Shown piece after piece: positions 61,101-64,000 of a DNA stretch of 64,000 nucleotides (positions are counted from its first letter, which is position 1; each line of letters starts with the position of its first letter). This DNA is from Isoperla grammatica (Eukaryota > Arthropoda > Insecta > Plecoptera > Perlodidae), in NCBI GenBank assembly GCA_945910005.1, contig OX246741.1, positions 33,871,385 through 33,935,384 on the forward strand, read 5' to 3'. The translations under genes and the position numbers were made by a program. Below the pieces are notes generated by a model that searched no databases, was not told the origin of the DNA, and saw only the letters and a program-made list of their open reading frames with translations.

Positions 61101-62997
61101 TGTGTAAACTGTGTAGGAAGCATACATACACACTTGTGTTCACTTTGAACGAGACTAGCAGTATGAAGACCCATTGTCATAAGGTATGTTCGTTTGTATG
61201 TACTCTGTCTTGATCTAGCTAGAGCATATATGTCACGTGTTGCACTTAAAATATCGAAGCTGTTTGGAAAAGACGTTTCAGATAAAGAAAGCGAGAGAGG
61301 ATATTAGTGGTAAAGTATCTTTTCAATAAAGAAATCAATGGTAAGAAAATAAATGCATATAGTTAGGTTATAGCCAGATCATTGAACTGATAACAATATA
61401 ATTGACACTTATGGCACATGAAAAGAGTTAACAATGTCCTGCTCTCAGTCATTTGCGAGGCATTCATTATGATGTGTACACACTACACAGTAATGTCTGG
61501 TTTCCATTCAACGGCCACGGCCATCTTTCTTTTGCTATTGTAGTGTGAGAAGCAGAGAAATGTGTCTTGCTCACTTTAATCTATAGCTATTAAAGTAAAG
61601 AACGTTTGACACTTTCTTACCTGTTGGAGAATAACAACCATAGTTTACTACGACTAATCTAGAACATTCAGAGTAAGACAAACGAACATATCTAGATTTT
61701 GATCACACTAAAATTCACAATAAGCGTTTTATTTATAAAATAAAAACATACTACTACGTTGAAGTTTAAGATATCTTACACACATAAGTGTACACATACA
61801 CAATAATTCTAAACATTTTACTTAAAACAGCTGTTTATACTCATAGTTAATTCAAGGACAATTAGATATCACATATCGGAATAAACATAATTCATCCACA
61901 GCAATGTGCAGTGTGCTACAATGCCGTAGGTCCACACAGTAGAAGTTGTTATTTTGTCGCACTATAAACAGGAAAAGGTGTTTATCAGTATCTGGAAGAA
62001 GCTAGAACTAGTTTACACAAACACGAACGTGTTGTGAGGTGGCGCACGAAGTAAGGGTAGGAAACAAACATATCAAATGCATTCGGATAAGGGAGGATTT
62101 AGAGACAAACACACATTTAAACACTGAATGGTATCCATTCAAGGTAAGGTAGGTCAGAAGTTATGAGAAGTACTAAATTAGGTACCTAGTTTGTTTATTT
62201 ACGTTTACATAATTTCAGATCTCAAATGGCAAGTAATAGAACAGTTAAGACACACGATATGTTCTATAGGATCGAGATAACGTCGAATGGTAAATTTGCA
62301 TTAATGTAAAAGAGATGTTTTTTTTTATAAAATATATAAAACGTATTATTCGTAATTTAAAAAATTTAGTTCCAATTTGAACCGGCAATAAGTTTTACAT
62401 TTATCAACATATTATGTAGTTATCTTGGTACAAGGAAACAAATATTTATTCGATTAGACAATACAAAATGTTTTTCTGTACTAATACAAACTATTATGTG
62501 AGGCTATAAATACATCCGACTACAATGAAAGTGTACTTGCAACGAAAGTTGGCTGGCTGCATGTTTATATGTTGTGTTTGGCCTTAGTGTTTACTGATTA
62601 GAGAAGTTGTGTAGGCCTAAGGTGAAACTGTCTGCGAATGAGAGACACAAATTACAACTTTCTAGTTGTGAATAGAAATACAATTCAATTTCTCAAATTC
62701 TACGTAAACAACATAATTGAAAACCAGATGACGTCGATACGACTCTCAAACATATGGTTACTATTTATCAAAATGGAATTATGTGGGTGTTGCATAAGAT
62801 GTTCCTGTTTTGAGAAGTTTTGTTTTAACTAATTTTAGGTTTGTGTTTTTATTTTTCTTGGAATTTTTTTCCCATATTTGTTCTAGTATAACAAGCAAAG
62901 CCAAGGTTTCAAGGATACTTTACGCTACATGAACATCGGTTTCACCAGCATGTTTACCATTGAATGTATCCTCAAGATCTTGGCATTTGGAGTGCGG
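9977..62997 (+). CDS. cac: Cav2-type voltage-gated calcium channel alpha1 subunit (cacophony-like), partial spliced gene
   Basis: Outer bounds of the recognised coding exons; the individual exons are listed separately. The product is the pore-forming subunit that opens on depolarisation and admits calcium at synaptic terminals to trigger transmitter release. It resides in the plasma membrane and has four six-helix domains. The window gives the N-terminus, all of domains I to III, the linkers, and IVS1-S2. Cav2 rather than Cav1 or Cav3 is indicated by the IIEWPPFEY and VLALEEHLP blocks before and in IS1, the AID motif [14 protein letters not shown] in the I-II linker, and the [17 protein letters not shown] block at IIS1. 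Pore residues seen are E in MEGW (I), GEDW (II) and GEGW (III). All splice phases are consistent from exon to exon. Missing are any exon upstream of 9977 and everything after IVS2. Confidence 0.96.
12018..12290. repeat. Foldback with 37-bp arms
   Basis: GCTATCGTGGTTTTCTGGGT (12018 onward) returns inverted at 12255-12290 (ending ...CCACGATAGC), with one or two mismatches across about 37 bp. Between the arms, the word GAGCGGGCTTGTTGCT is repeated about three times (12070-12120), followed by a CCTGAAGAAGCCCATTGCAA... GCGAAACG block, a type of sequence found in several retroelement ends. The family is not identified. Confidence 0.7.
13346..13801. repeat. 32-bp hairpin-forming tandem array, about 14 copies
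   Basis: The unit is GGCTCCTTCAACAATAGGGA plus GCCTTTATTGTT. Within and between units AACAATA pairs with TATTGTT and GGCTCC with GGGAGCC, so each unit can form a hairpin and the array could extrude cruciforms. Copies differ by point changes and occasional T-for-C substitutions. No coding potential. Confidence 0.9.
14292..14310. repeat. Poly-G microsatellite (19 G)
   Basis: An uninterrupted G run of 19 bases, preceded by GTGATGAG and followed by TATAAG. Its length in an assembly is uncertain. Confidence 0.9.
14955..15180 (+). mobile_element. tRNA-derived SINE copy (degraded)
   Basis: A tRNA-like head with a B-box-like GATTCGATTCC (about 15010-15020) is followed by CGGCCACCGG, CTCAGTCTTAAG, and a TTCATTCCCAACTATCCAAA block, which is shared with the copies at about 26930 and 34885. 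The A box is weak (GTGCCTCAGTGTTATAACA). It is not a functional tRNA gene. Confidence 0.65.
16423..16528 (+). CDS. cac: cac exon 2: segment IS1
   Basis: The exon completes the Pro codon split by the AT-AC intron and reads [20 protein letters not shown] then [15 protein letters not shown]. This is the first membrane helix and the start of the S1-S2 loop. It ends at a codon boundary before GTAAGT. The EEHLP...DKT block is typical of Cav2 and differs from Cav1. Confidence 0.95.
16529..17203 (+). other. cac: Intron 2
   Basis: GTAAGT to CTGCAG, 675 bp, AT-rich. Apart from a short TTCTA run near 16915-16945, nothing was recognised. Confidence 0.8.
17204..17343 (+). CDS. cac: cac exon 3: segments IS2 and IS3
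   Basis: Reads [20 protein letters not shown] then [17 protein letters not shown] and [10 protein letters not shown]. It contains IS2 with its conserved acidic residue (FVEASLK), the S2-S3 loop and the start of IS3 with the conserved Asp in MMDF. It ends after two bases of a Gly codon. The donor GTGAGT is followed within a few bases by a tandem array. Confidence 0.95.
17350..17810 (+). repeat. Irregular tandem array starting at the exon 3 donor
   Basis: The words CTACCAACATAACAGTCTGT and TCATTCTAGGGGGTTTGG recur with variable spacing (about 30 and 56 bp subunits), about ten times. It begins within 10 bases of the donor. An open frame runs through it by chance because the subunits are multiples of three or lack stops. 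It is not a conserved protein. Confidence 0.9.
19001..19547. mobile_element. Foldback/MITE with about 98-bp inverted ends and 81-bp internal repeats
   Basis: The left end, AGTGTAGGGTAGAGCTCCAG, recurs inverted at the right end (19452-19547) over about 98 bp with only a few mismatches. Five 81-bp units fill the interior (starts at 19050, 19131, 19212, 19293 and 19374), and the repeat unit begins inside the inverted end. No target duplication could be fixed with confidence. The 118-codon open frame here is a shadow of the 81-bp (27-codon) repeat. Confidence 0.88.
19677..19777 (+). CDS. cac: cac exon 4A: IS4 voltage sensor, alternative version A
   Basis: Reads [20 protein letters not shown] then [13 protein letters not shown]. 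It supplies the end of S3, the S3-S4 loop and the arginine ladder of S4 ([13 protein letters not shown]). Its 101 bp enters in phase 2 and leaves in phase 1, the same as exon 4B, so exactly one of the two must be used to keep the frame. Donor GTAAGT. It differs from 4B in a shorter S3-S4 loop and in ending RIPS rather than GIPS. Confidence 0.93.
19778..21724 (+). other. cac: Spacer between the alternative IS4 exons
   Basis: AT-rich 1947-bp sequence with no further exon recognised. It is long enough that mutual exclusion cannot rest simply on too short an intron. Confidence 0.75.
21725..21837 (+). CDS. cac: cac exon 4B: IS4 voltage sensor, alternative version B
   Basis: Reads [20 protein letters not shown] then [17 protein letters not shown]. 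It has the same frame entry and exit as 4A but is 12 bases (4 residues) longer in the S3-S4 loop, which is more acidic here. The S4 charges are [13 protein letters not shown]. The acceptor is CCGCAG and the donor GTAAGT. Drosophila cacophony has a mutually exclusive pair at this position. Which of these two corresponds to which fly exon was not determined. Confidence 0.93.
21838..24232 (+). other. cac: Intron 4
   Basis: Strongly AT-rich, 2395 bp. No exon, RNA gene or transposon end was recognised. Confidence 0.75.
24233..24388 (+). CDS. cac: cac exon 5: S4-S5 linker, IS5 and start of pore turret
   Basis: Reads [20 protein letters not shown] then [19 protein letters not shown] and [12 protein letters not shown]. 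It contains the S4-S5 linker, helix IS5 and the first part of the extracellular turret. It ends one base into a His codon that is completed by exon 6. The 3' edge (from CTACATAAAACC onward) is copied in the intron that follows. Confidence 0.95.
24389..24640 (+). repeat. Copies of the exon 5 3' edge and donor
   Basis: The last 40 or so bases of exon 5 plus the first bases of the intron (GCTACATAAAACCTGCTACA...GTGAGTACTCAATAATC) recur at about 24440, 24540 and 24590 with increasing decay. The first copy retains the full donor CTACGTGAGT, and the later ones lose it (CTGAGTACTC). Confidence 0.85.
24641..25180 (+). other. cac: Rest of intron 5
   Basis: AT-rich; nothing recognised before the acceptor GTGTTTCAG. 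Confidence 0.75.
25181..25401 (+). CDS. cac: cac exon 6: domain I turret and pore loop
   Basis: Reads [20 protein letters not shown] then [20 protein letters not shown] and ends [17 protein letters not shown]. It carries cysteine-rich turret sequence and the selectivity-filter glutamate (E in MEGW). Codon use is GC-rich compared with the surrounding AT-rich intron. It ends at a codon boundary before GTAAAT. Two other open frames on this strand are shadows. Confidence 0.96.
25402..26070 (+). repeat. Decayed tandem copies of the exon 6 donor region
   Basis: The segment ACGGTCCTCTACTGG plus GTAAATATAGGGGTGAAGGC (the last bases of exon 6 and the first of the intron) recurs about eight times (for example near 25480, 25551, 25634, 25709, 25781, 25850 and 25933) at roughly 70-90 bp spacing, with indels. 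Most copies keep CTACTGGGTAAATAT or a near match, and therefore a decoy donor. Confidence 0.9.
26071..26478 (+). other. cac: Rest of intron 6
   Basis: AT-rich; nothing recognised before TATTGCAG. Confidence 0.75.
26479..26582 (+). CDS. cac: cac exon 7: IS6
   Basis: Reads [20 protein letters not shown] then [15 protein letters not shown]. This is the inner-pore helix IS6, ending at the GVLSG(EF) hinge into the I-II linker. It ends after two bases of a Gly codon, with donor GTAAGT. Confidence 0.96.
26583..27256 (+). other. cac: Intron 7, holding a SINE
   Basis: 674 bp; the distal part is the SINE copy at 26935-27150. The acceptor ACTCAG precedes exon 8A. Confidence 0.75.
26935..27150 (+). mobile_element. 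tRNA-derived SINE copy (degraded)
   Basis: Has an A-box-like GGCTCAGTTCAGCTCAGCGG stretch, a decayed B box (CTAGTTCGCT), CTACCGGCAATA, and the tail block CTTCCCAACTATCCAAAC...CACCTGAAGAG, shared with the copy at 34885. Confidence 0.65.
27257..27372 (+). CDS. cac: cac exon 8A: I-II linker, divergent AID version
   Basis: Reads [20 protein letters not shown] then [18 protein letters not shown]. It aligns residue for residue with exon 8B and has the same 116-bp length and phases (2 in, 1 out). The alpha-interaction domain that binds the channel beta subunit is present in altered form: QQ, L, Y, W and I are kept, but the GY glycine is Ala and QxxER, the motif linked to G-protein beta-gamma binding, is absent. 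The donor is CAG/GTAGAG. Drosophila cacophony has an alternative pair here. It could be a real isoform or a decaying duplicate; intact phases and splice sites favour the former. Confidence 0.85.
27373..28213 (+). other. cac: Spacer between alternative I-II linker exons
   Basis: 841 bp, AT-rich, with nothing further recognised. Confidence 0.75.
28214..28329 (+). CDS. cac: cac exon 8B: I-II linker, canonical AID
   Basis: Reads [20 protein letters not shown] then [18 protein letters not shown]. It has the full alpha-interaction domain (QQxExxLxGYxxWI) for the cytoplasmic beta subunit and the QxxER motif (QQLER). The acceptor is CCTGTAG and the donor GTGGGT. Alternative to exon 8A; using both or neither would shift the frame. 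Confidence 0.95.
28330..29158 (+). other. cac: Intron 8
   Basis: Largely the 40-bp array at 28430-29085. The acceptor GTTGCAG precedes exon 9. Confidence 0.75.
28430..29085 (+). repeat. 40-bp tandem array
   Basis: The unit CTATTGTCTAGCTACTCACA plus AGAACTATTTTCAGTGAATT is nearly perfect between about 28770 and 28970 and increasingly diverged on both sides. Each unit contains TTTTCAG, a pyrimidine-AG that could act as a decoy acceptor. Confidence 0.92.
29159..29323 (+). CDS. cac: cac exon 9: I-II linker, charged
   Basis: Reads [40 protein letters not shown], then [14 protein letters not shown]. It lies right after the AID and switches from a basic stretch to a run of acidic residues. It is likely flexible and cytoplasmic. 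It ends one base into a codon, before GTAAGC. Confidence 0.92.
29324..29679 (+). other. cac: Intron 9
   Basis: 356 bp, AT-rich, nothing recognised. It ends TTTGTTTCAG. Confidence 0.75.
29680..29700 (+). CDS. cac: cac microexon 10 (21 nt, likely optional)
   Basis: Bounded by TTGTTTCAG and GTATGA, it codes VPKKKLK between the acidic end of exon 9 and exon 11. Phase is 1 on both sides, so it can be skipped without a frameshift. The basic heptapeptide would sit in the I-II linker. The strong pyrimidine tract and fitting phase support it. Whether it is constitutive or cassette cannot be told. Confidence 0.72.
29701..33472 (+). other. cac: Intron 10
   Basis: 3772 bp, AT-rich. It holds an AT microsatellite (about 31071-31096) and the 81-bp repeat at 31215-31515. 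No other exon or element was recognised. The acceptor is GTTCCTAG. Confidence 0.75.
31215..31515. repeat. Diverged 81-bp tandem repeat, about 4 copies
   Basis: The core ACCTCGTAGAAAACGCTCTG with GTAAAGACAGCAGCTGAGAA recurs at about 31226, 31308, 31390 and 31470 (80-82 bp spacing). Copies are clearly diverged from each other. Minus-strand open frames here are repeat shadows. Confidence 0.85.
33473..33557 (+). CDS. cac: cac exon 11: end of I-II linker
   Basis: Reads [20 protein letters not shown] then WRAEKRF, running into the FWRxEKRFRFW block typical of Cav2 just before IIS1. The final Arg codon is split after two bases. The donor is GTAAAT. Confidence 0.93.
33558..34731 (+). other. cac: Intron 11
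   Basis: AT-rich, with the MITE at 34526-34678 close to the acceptor CTGTCACAG. Confidence 0.75.
34526..34678. mobile_element. MITE copy 1 (153 bp)
   Basis: The ends are inverted copies: GTCGTACAACAACGTCGGTA at the left and GTCGTACAGCAACTACGGGA on the other strand at the right. The whole unit recurs in inverted orientation at 54575-54727. It ends only 53 bp before exon 12. Confidence 0.8.
34732..34859 (+). CDS. cac: cac exon 12: IIS1
   Basis: Reads [20 protein letters not shown] then [22 protein letters not shown]. This is the first helix of domain II with conserved NTxCxAxEHY. It ends one base into a Tyr codon, with donor GTGAGT. Confidence 0.96.
34885..35115 (+). mobile_element. tRNA-derived SINE, best-preserved copy
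   Basis: Shows A box TAGCTCAGCGGTAAGA (34893-34908) and B box GGTTCGATACC (34936-34946), then CGGCCACCGGCAATCTT and a tRNA-unrelated body ending in the CACCTGAAGAGGGACATGG block. It is in the same orientation as the gene. Confidence 0.8.
35225..36375 (+). repeat. 41-bp tandem array, about 28 copies, abutting the exon 13 acceptor
   Basis: The unit AACTGATGTGTTCCTTGTGC plus TACCACCGGTAGAAAACCCTC repeats with few changes. Its last unit grades into the natural polypyrimidine tract (CTGATGTGTTTTCTCTCGTG, then TTCTCGCAG), so the array may have been seeded from the acceptor region. It is a minisatellite in an animal intron, not CRISPR. Confidence 0.95.
36404..36626 (+). CDS. cac: cac exon 13: IIS2 to IIS4
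   Basis: Reads [20 protein letters not shown] then [20 protein letters not shown], ending [15 protein letters not shown]. It contains IIS2 (FEMFVK), IIS3 (FDCVVI) and the IIS4 arginine ladder ([16 protein letters not shown]). It ends two bases into the Lys codon, with donor GTAAGT. Confidence 0.96.
36627..38293 (+). other. cac: Intron 13
   Basis: 1667 bp, AT-rich; nothing recognised. It ends GATGTCTCGCAG. Confidence 0.75.
38294..38498 (+). CDS. cac: cac exon 14: IIS5 and start of domain II pore loop
   Basis: Reads [40 protein letters not shown], then [20 protein letters not shown] and IALLTVFQ. It carries the S4-S5 linker, IIS5, turret and pore helix. The filter itself follows in exon 15. 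It ends at a codon boundary before GTAACACG. The distal part of the exon plus the donor is the template for the following array. Confidence 0.95.
38499..39615 (+). repeat. 158-bp tandem copies of exon 14 3' half with donor, 7 extra copies
   Basis: The unit contains TGATCTTTGCACTTCTCGAC, exon-like sequence coding [20 protein letters not shown] through ALLTVFQ, the donor GTAACACG and a CA-rich intron start. Donors are at 38499 (exon), 38657, 38817, 38975, 39133, 39291, 39449 and 39607. Copies lack an obvious 3' splice site. One copy changes NFNT to NFTT (near 38940). The long minus-strand open frames (up to 290 codons) are antisense shadows of the array. Confidence 0.95.
39616..40365 (+). other. 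cac: Rest of intron 14
   Basis: AT-rich with CA-rich start; nothing recognised before CCTGTCTAG. Confidence 0.75.
40366..40584 (+). CDS. cac: cac exon 15: domain II filter and IIS6, start of II-III linker
   Basis: Reads [60 protein letters not shown], then [13 protein letters not shown]. It has the selectivity glutamate in GEDW and the IIS6 helix with [14 protein letters not shown]. The linker starts acidic. It ends at a codon boundary; the donor is GAG/GTCAGG, weaker than the others, and read-through would reach a stop within about 12 codons (TAG at 40618). Confidence 0.95.
40585..41391 (+). other. cac: Intron 15
   Basis: 807 bp, AT-rich; nothing recognised. It ends TATTACAG. Confidence 0.75.
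41392..41495 (+). CDS. cac: cac exon 16: II-III linker
   Basis: Reads [20 protein letters not shown] then [14 protein letters not shown]. It continues the EEEDKE/[14 protein letters not shown] region known in arthropod Cav2, probably helical. It ends two bases into a codon before GTAAGA. Its 3' portion is copied in the array that follows. Confidence 0.93.
41496..42580 (+). repeat. 95-110-bp array of II-III linker mini-exons, 10 extra copies
   Basis: Each unit has the acceptor-like TTTATCCTAG, a 42-nt exon-like block (ATCCAACGTGGAGATATGTC through GGGCAAACATT) and the donor GTAAGAC, followed by CATCATACTTCTACC intron sequence. GTGGAGATATG cores lie at 41461 (exon), 41570, 41679, 41779, 41888, 41988, 42097, 42206, 42301, 42410 (altered) and 42520 (altered). 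Forty-two bases with matching phase (2 in, 2 out) would insert 14 residues ([13 protein letters not shown] plus a junction Leu). Copies at 41779 and 41988 lost the pyrimidine tract, and later copies are diverged. Confidence 0.93.
42581..42920 (+). other. cac: Rest of intron 16
   Basis: AT-rich; nothing recognised before TCTATTTCAG. Confidence 0.75.
42921..43031 (+). CDS. cac: cac exon 17: II-III linker end
   Basis: Reads [20 protein letters not shown] then [16 protein letters not shown], with basic then acidic charge runs followed by the conserved [19 protein letters not shown] block leading to IIIS1. The linker is short, without the long synaptic-protein-interaction region of vertebrate Cav2. 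It ends two bases into a Pro codon. Confidence 0.94.
43032..43732 (+). other. cac: Intron 17
   Basis: 701 bp, AT-rich; nothing recognised. It ends ACGTTGTAG. Confidence 0.75.
43733..43922 (+). CDS. cac: cac exon 18: IIIS1 and IIIS2
   Basis: Reads [40 protein letters not shown], then [20 protein letters not shown] and ILK. It holds IIIS1, the S1-S2 loop and IIIS2. The last 93 nt (43830-43922, DPVQ to MILK) are copy 1 of the 23-copy exon array. It ends at a codon boundary before GTAATG. Confidence 0.95.
43830..47240 (+). repeat. cac: Tandem array of 23 IIIS2 exon copies
   Basis: The 93-nt block coding [20 protein letters not shown] then [11 protein letters not shown] repeats at 150-153 bp, separated by about 57-60 nt of C-rich intron. 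Copy starts are 43830, 43980, 44130, 44282, 44432, 44584, 44734, 44886, 45036, 45188, 45340, 45491, 45644, 45796, 45946, 46098, 46249, 46399, 46549, 46699, 46849, 46999 and 47151. Copies 2-22 nearly all keep an acceptor (ACACACTCAG) and donor (CTCAAG/GTAATG). Copies 9 and 17 have the acceptor G changed to A (TCAAGACCC). The last copy has lost the donor (GATTGTGAATTTAATGTAA). Residue changes are few: SP/FP/SS at residues 7-8 and C to Y in copy 15. A skipped copy leaves the normal protein; an included copy would add 31 residues in frame. Confidence 0.97.
47355..47575 (+). pseudogene. Possible non-LTR retrotransposon tail relic
   Basis: The reading [19 protein letters not shown] (47372 onward) resembles the RLxWFGHVxRM block found near the C-terminus of many LINE ORF2 proteins. 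Stops and frame changes follow within about 25 codons. It is a short fragment, and I cannot assign a clade. Confidence 0.5.
47574..47731. mobile_element. Foldback/MITE with about 42-bp arms
   Basis: GTCGCTCCACAGCAACTTTG continues as GGGCTGGTGACGTCACAGAT on the left, and the right arm (47690-47731) is its inverse with one or two mismatches. The centre is about 75 bp. A TTTA direct repeat on both sides may be the target duplication. The arms contain TGACGTCA, a CRE-like word. Confidence 0.85.
48003..48115 (+). CDS. cac: cac exon 19: IIIS2-S3 loop and IIIS3
   Basis: Reads [20 protein letters not shown] then [17 protein letters not shown]. It continues FTIEMILK directly from the donor of exon 18 (or of any array copy). 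It has the conserved [12 protein letters not shown] of IIIS3. It ends two bases into a codon. Confidence 0.96.
48116..49541 (+). other. cac: Intron 19
   Basis: Mostly the hAT element at 48433-49334. Upstream of it, 48250-48315 carries a CGACGTTTCGCCACC...GGTGGCTTTTTCAAG motif resembling retroelement ends. The acceptor is TCCCTCACAG. Confidence 0.75.
48433..49334. mobile_element. Non-autonomous hAT element with perfect 8-bp target duplication
   Basis: Ends are CAATGTTGGGTAGGAACG at the left and, inverted, CAGTGTTGGGTAAGTTCC at the right. Exact 8-bp direct repeats CTCGAGTA flank it (48425-48432 and 49335-49342). Many GGAAC/GTTCC words in both subterminal regions could be transposase binding sites. 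The 902-bp body has no transposase. Confidence 0.93.
49542..49802 (+). CDS. cac: cac exon 20: IIIS4, IIIS5 and turret
   Basis: Reads [80 protein letters not shown], then FTEEEC. It contains the IIIS4 sensor ([17 protein letters not shown]), the S4-S5 linker, IIIS5 and the start of the domain III turret. It ends two bases into a Gln codon. The minus-strand open frame of 127 codons here is a shadow. Confidence 0.97.
49803..50512 (+). other. cac: Intron 20
   Basis: 710 bp, AT-rich; nothing recognised. The acceptor is CTGTCTCCAG. Confidence 0.75.
50513..50653 (+). CDS. cac: cac exon 21: domain III turret and pore loop
   Basis: Reads [40 protein letters not shown], then TGEGWP. It carries the pore helix and selectivity glutamate in GEGW. 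The Gln codon after GEGWP is completed by exon 22. Donor GTAAGT. Confidence 0.96.
50654..51213 (+). other. cac: Intron 21
   Basis: 560 bp, AT-rich; nothing recognised. The acceptor is TTTGCGCACAG. Confidence 0.75.
51214..51415 (+). CDS. cac: cac exon 22: IIIS6 and start of III-IV linker
   Basis: Reads [60 protein letters not shown], then GEIDKNQ. It contains the IIIS6 helix and the EQGE linker start. It ends at a codon boundary; the donor CAG/GTACCC departs from GTRAGT at the +4 to +6 positions and is followed at once by a tandem array. Confidence 0.96.
51416..52150 (+). repeat. 86-bp tandem array starting at the exon 22 donor, about 8 copies
   Basis: The unit CACGGGTACTCGGTGACATG through GGAACTGCTTTGCTTAGA repeats at 86 bp from 51444 and decays after about 52060. 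Each unit contains GGTAC and GGTGCCC words resembling the donor start (GGTACCC), so the array may include the splice donor as its seed. No exon sequence is copied. Confidence 0.92.
52170..52265. repeat. Foldback within the decayed array tail
   Basis: TTAAGCGCCCAACCCATGTG (about 52190) is inverted at 52240-52263 (CATGGGTTGGGCGTTTTAA), with about 40 nt between the arms. It may be a small MITE or a relic of one. Confidence 0.7.
52266..52696 (+). other. cac: Rest of intron 22
   Basis: Decayed repeat then AT-rich sequence; nothing else recognised. It ends TCTGTTCCAG. Confidence 0.7.
52697..52861 (+). CDS. cac: cac exon 23: III-IV linker and IVS1
   Basis: Reads [40 protein letters not shown], then [15 protein letters not shown]. 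It contains the conserved CIDFxIxARPLxRYMP linker motif and helix IVS1. The exon is 55 codons, phase 0 at both ends. Confidence 0.96.
54575..54727. mobile_element. MITE copy 2 (inverted relative to copy 1)
   Basis: The sequence from CTCGGTAATGCTTTCGTCGT through GACGGAAGCATTACCGAAGA matches the reverse complement of 34526-34678 over nearly its full length (shared core GGCCAACCCGAGCAGGTATT). Same family, with diverged ends. Confidence 0.8.
58028..58112. repeat. Tetranucleotide TCTC/TATC microsatellite
   Basis: Imperfect run of TCTC, TATC and TCTA words, pyrimidine-rich on the + strand. Confidence 0.85.
60003..60140. repeat. Two-copy 100-bp direct repeat
   Basis: GGTGCATACTTCACGCCTCA at 60003 recurs at 60103 with one change (ATATTTC), each followed by GTGTGAAGTTGGCT. 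No function was recognised. Confidence 0.75.
62887..62997 (+). CDS. cac: cac exon 24: IVS2
   Basis: Reads [20 protein letters not shown] then [17 protein letters not shown], giving the IVS1-S2 loop and helix IVS2 with [17 protein letters not shown]. It is the last exon in the window, 37 codons, phase 0 at both ends, with donor GTAAGG. IVS3 onward lies beyond 64000. Confidence 0.95.
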
Positions 62998-64000
62998 GTA
63001 AGGAACCTAGACCAGACCACCACCACCCCTTGTACATCCCTATACAGCTGGCACAGCGCGAAACAGAAATCTTCACTCAAACAGATCATCAGATAATATT
63101 AGATCAAATTTAAATTGTTTATTAGATAACTCCTATTTCAAACTCGCCGTGCTTTGCCAGCTTAGCTTTCTTATGTGGATACATATTTCTTTGAATTATT
63201 TATTTAAATATTAGCATCAAAATTTAATGGAATTTACCTCCTTTTGAATAGAAGTAGACTAAATTTATTATTAATACATTTTTTGTTATTTTATAAGTAG
63301 ATATTGTGTATATTTAATTTTTTTTTAATTTTCTTACCTACTTATTTAAAAGAATAAATTTACGCTTGAATATATTTGAACATATTTTGTGTATACACAA
63401 AGTTATCATTTGTATAATTTTTAGTTCTTGTGTGTAACAATCGTATTGTGATTGGTATAACTTATCCTTCGAAACCAGACATTGACAACTTCAACTTAAA
63501 CACTGCCCACTAGAATGTTACGCGTGTTCAACTTATGGGGGTTTGTCTAGGAGGCGGTGATTTAAGTCTATGGGTTGTCAATGTCGTGGGTTATAGTTGT
63601 GTTTCTGCTGCGGCAGATCGATGATATCAGGTGGAATATTACAAATGCAGATATTTGACGGAGAAACCCGGGAACTACTCCTATATCCCTTCCTAGCAAA
63701 TGAGAGAGCATGGTGCATGGTGATAGATAGCACACTAAACCCCATCTCTATCTTTCTATTGAAGCATGACGTCATTGATGTTTATATGGTTGCACTTAGT
63801 TCTGGCTGACGTGTTTAAGCATGATGGAAATGCACATGAAAGCTTATTAACTAGAAGAAACCATTAACATGGTTATATATTAACCAGATTTGTAACGTAT
63901 TGTTTTTGAAACATTGTTTCGAAAAGAAAATTCTTACTTCTAATTTCAATAAAAACTCATCAGAAATATGTGAGTATGAAACATTTGCATTCTAGGCAAC
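62998..64000 (+). other. cac: Intron 24, 5' part
   Basis: AT-rich; no exon or element was recognised up to the window end. Two overlapping short open frames at 63578-63809 show no family similarity. Confidence 0.7.

Larger units (their letters stand above)
52862..62886 (+). other. cac: Intron 23 (10.0 kb)
   Basis: AT-rich throughout. Recognised contents are MITE copy 2 (54575-54727), a TCTC/TATC microsatellite (about 58028-58112) and a 100-bp tandem duplication (60003-60140). A GACGTTTCGCGACCGAGCCG retroelement-like word lies near 53208. The rest shows no exon, RNA gene or transposon ends that I can support. The acceptor is TTGTTCTAG. Confidence 0.75.

Overview
The window is animal nuclear DNA, most likely arthropod and probably insect: AT-rich introns, many tandem arrays and cut-and-paste DNA transposons, and one large split gene on the + strand. 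The gene encodes the pore-forming alpha1 subunit of a presynaptic voltage-gated calcium channel of the Cav2 class (cacophony-like). I place 24 exon positions between 9977 and 62997 (about 3.58 kb of coding sequence, roughly 1194 residues). They run from the cytoplasmic N-terminus to segment S2 of domain IV. Every exon-exon phase closes without a frameshift. The true start lies upstream of the window, or upstream of 9977, and the rest of domain IV and the C-terminal tail lie beyond 64000. The pore glutamates of domains I, II and III are all present (MEGW, GEDW, GEGW), as expected for a high-voltage-activated channel.

Two exon positions are duplicated as mutually exclusive pairs: the domain I voltage sensor (19677-19777 versus 21725-21837) and the beta-subunit-binding segment of the I-II linker (27257-27372 versus 28214-28329). 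Drosophila cacophony is known to have alternative exons at these same two places. A 21-nt microexon (29680-29700) can be included or skipped in frame. The first intron seen (10172-16422) has the hallmarks of a U12-type AT-AC intron.

The most unusual feature is a recurring pattern of tandem arrays that start or end at exon edges and carry exon sequence and splice sites with them. The best case is 43830-47240, where a 93-nt exon segment coding for IIIS2 is present 23 times in 150-153 bp units. Nearly every copy keeps its own 3' and 5' splice site and an open frame. Similar exon-edge arrays occur at the first exon (about 27 copies of a 3' splice site, 104 bp period), the domain II pore exon (7 extra copies with donor, 158 bp), the II-III linker exon (10 extra 42-nt mini-exons with both sites), and on a smaller scale at the IS5 and domain I pore exons. 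Other arrays of non-exonic sequence abut splice sites at 17344, 36403 and 51416.

Layout: 1-3094 is a 73-bp satellite. 3095-7140 holds mobile-element relics: a 5S-rRNA-derived SINE, a PIF/Harbinger relic with a hAT MITE nested inside it (perfect 8-bp target duplication), and another inverted-repeat element. 7145-9976 is the 104-bp array. 9977-62997 is the calcium channel gene, with intronic repeats including a 902-bp hAT element with a perfect 8-bp target duplication, three tRNA-derived SINE copies and several foldback elements. 62998-64000 is the next intron. I see no second protein-coding gene, no rRNA or tRNA gene likely to function, and nothing prokaryotic.
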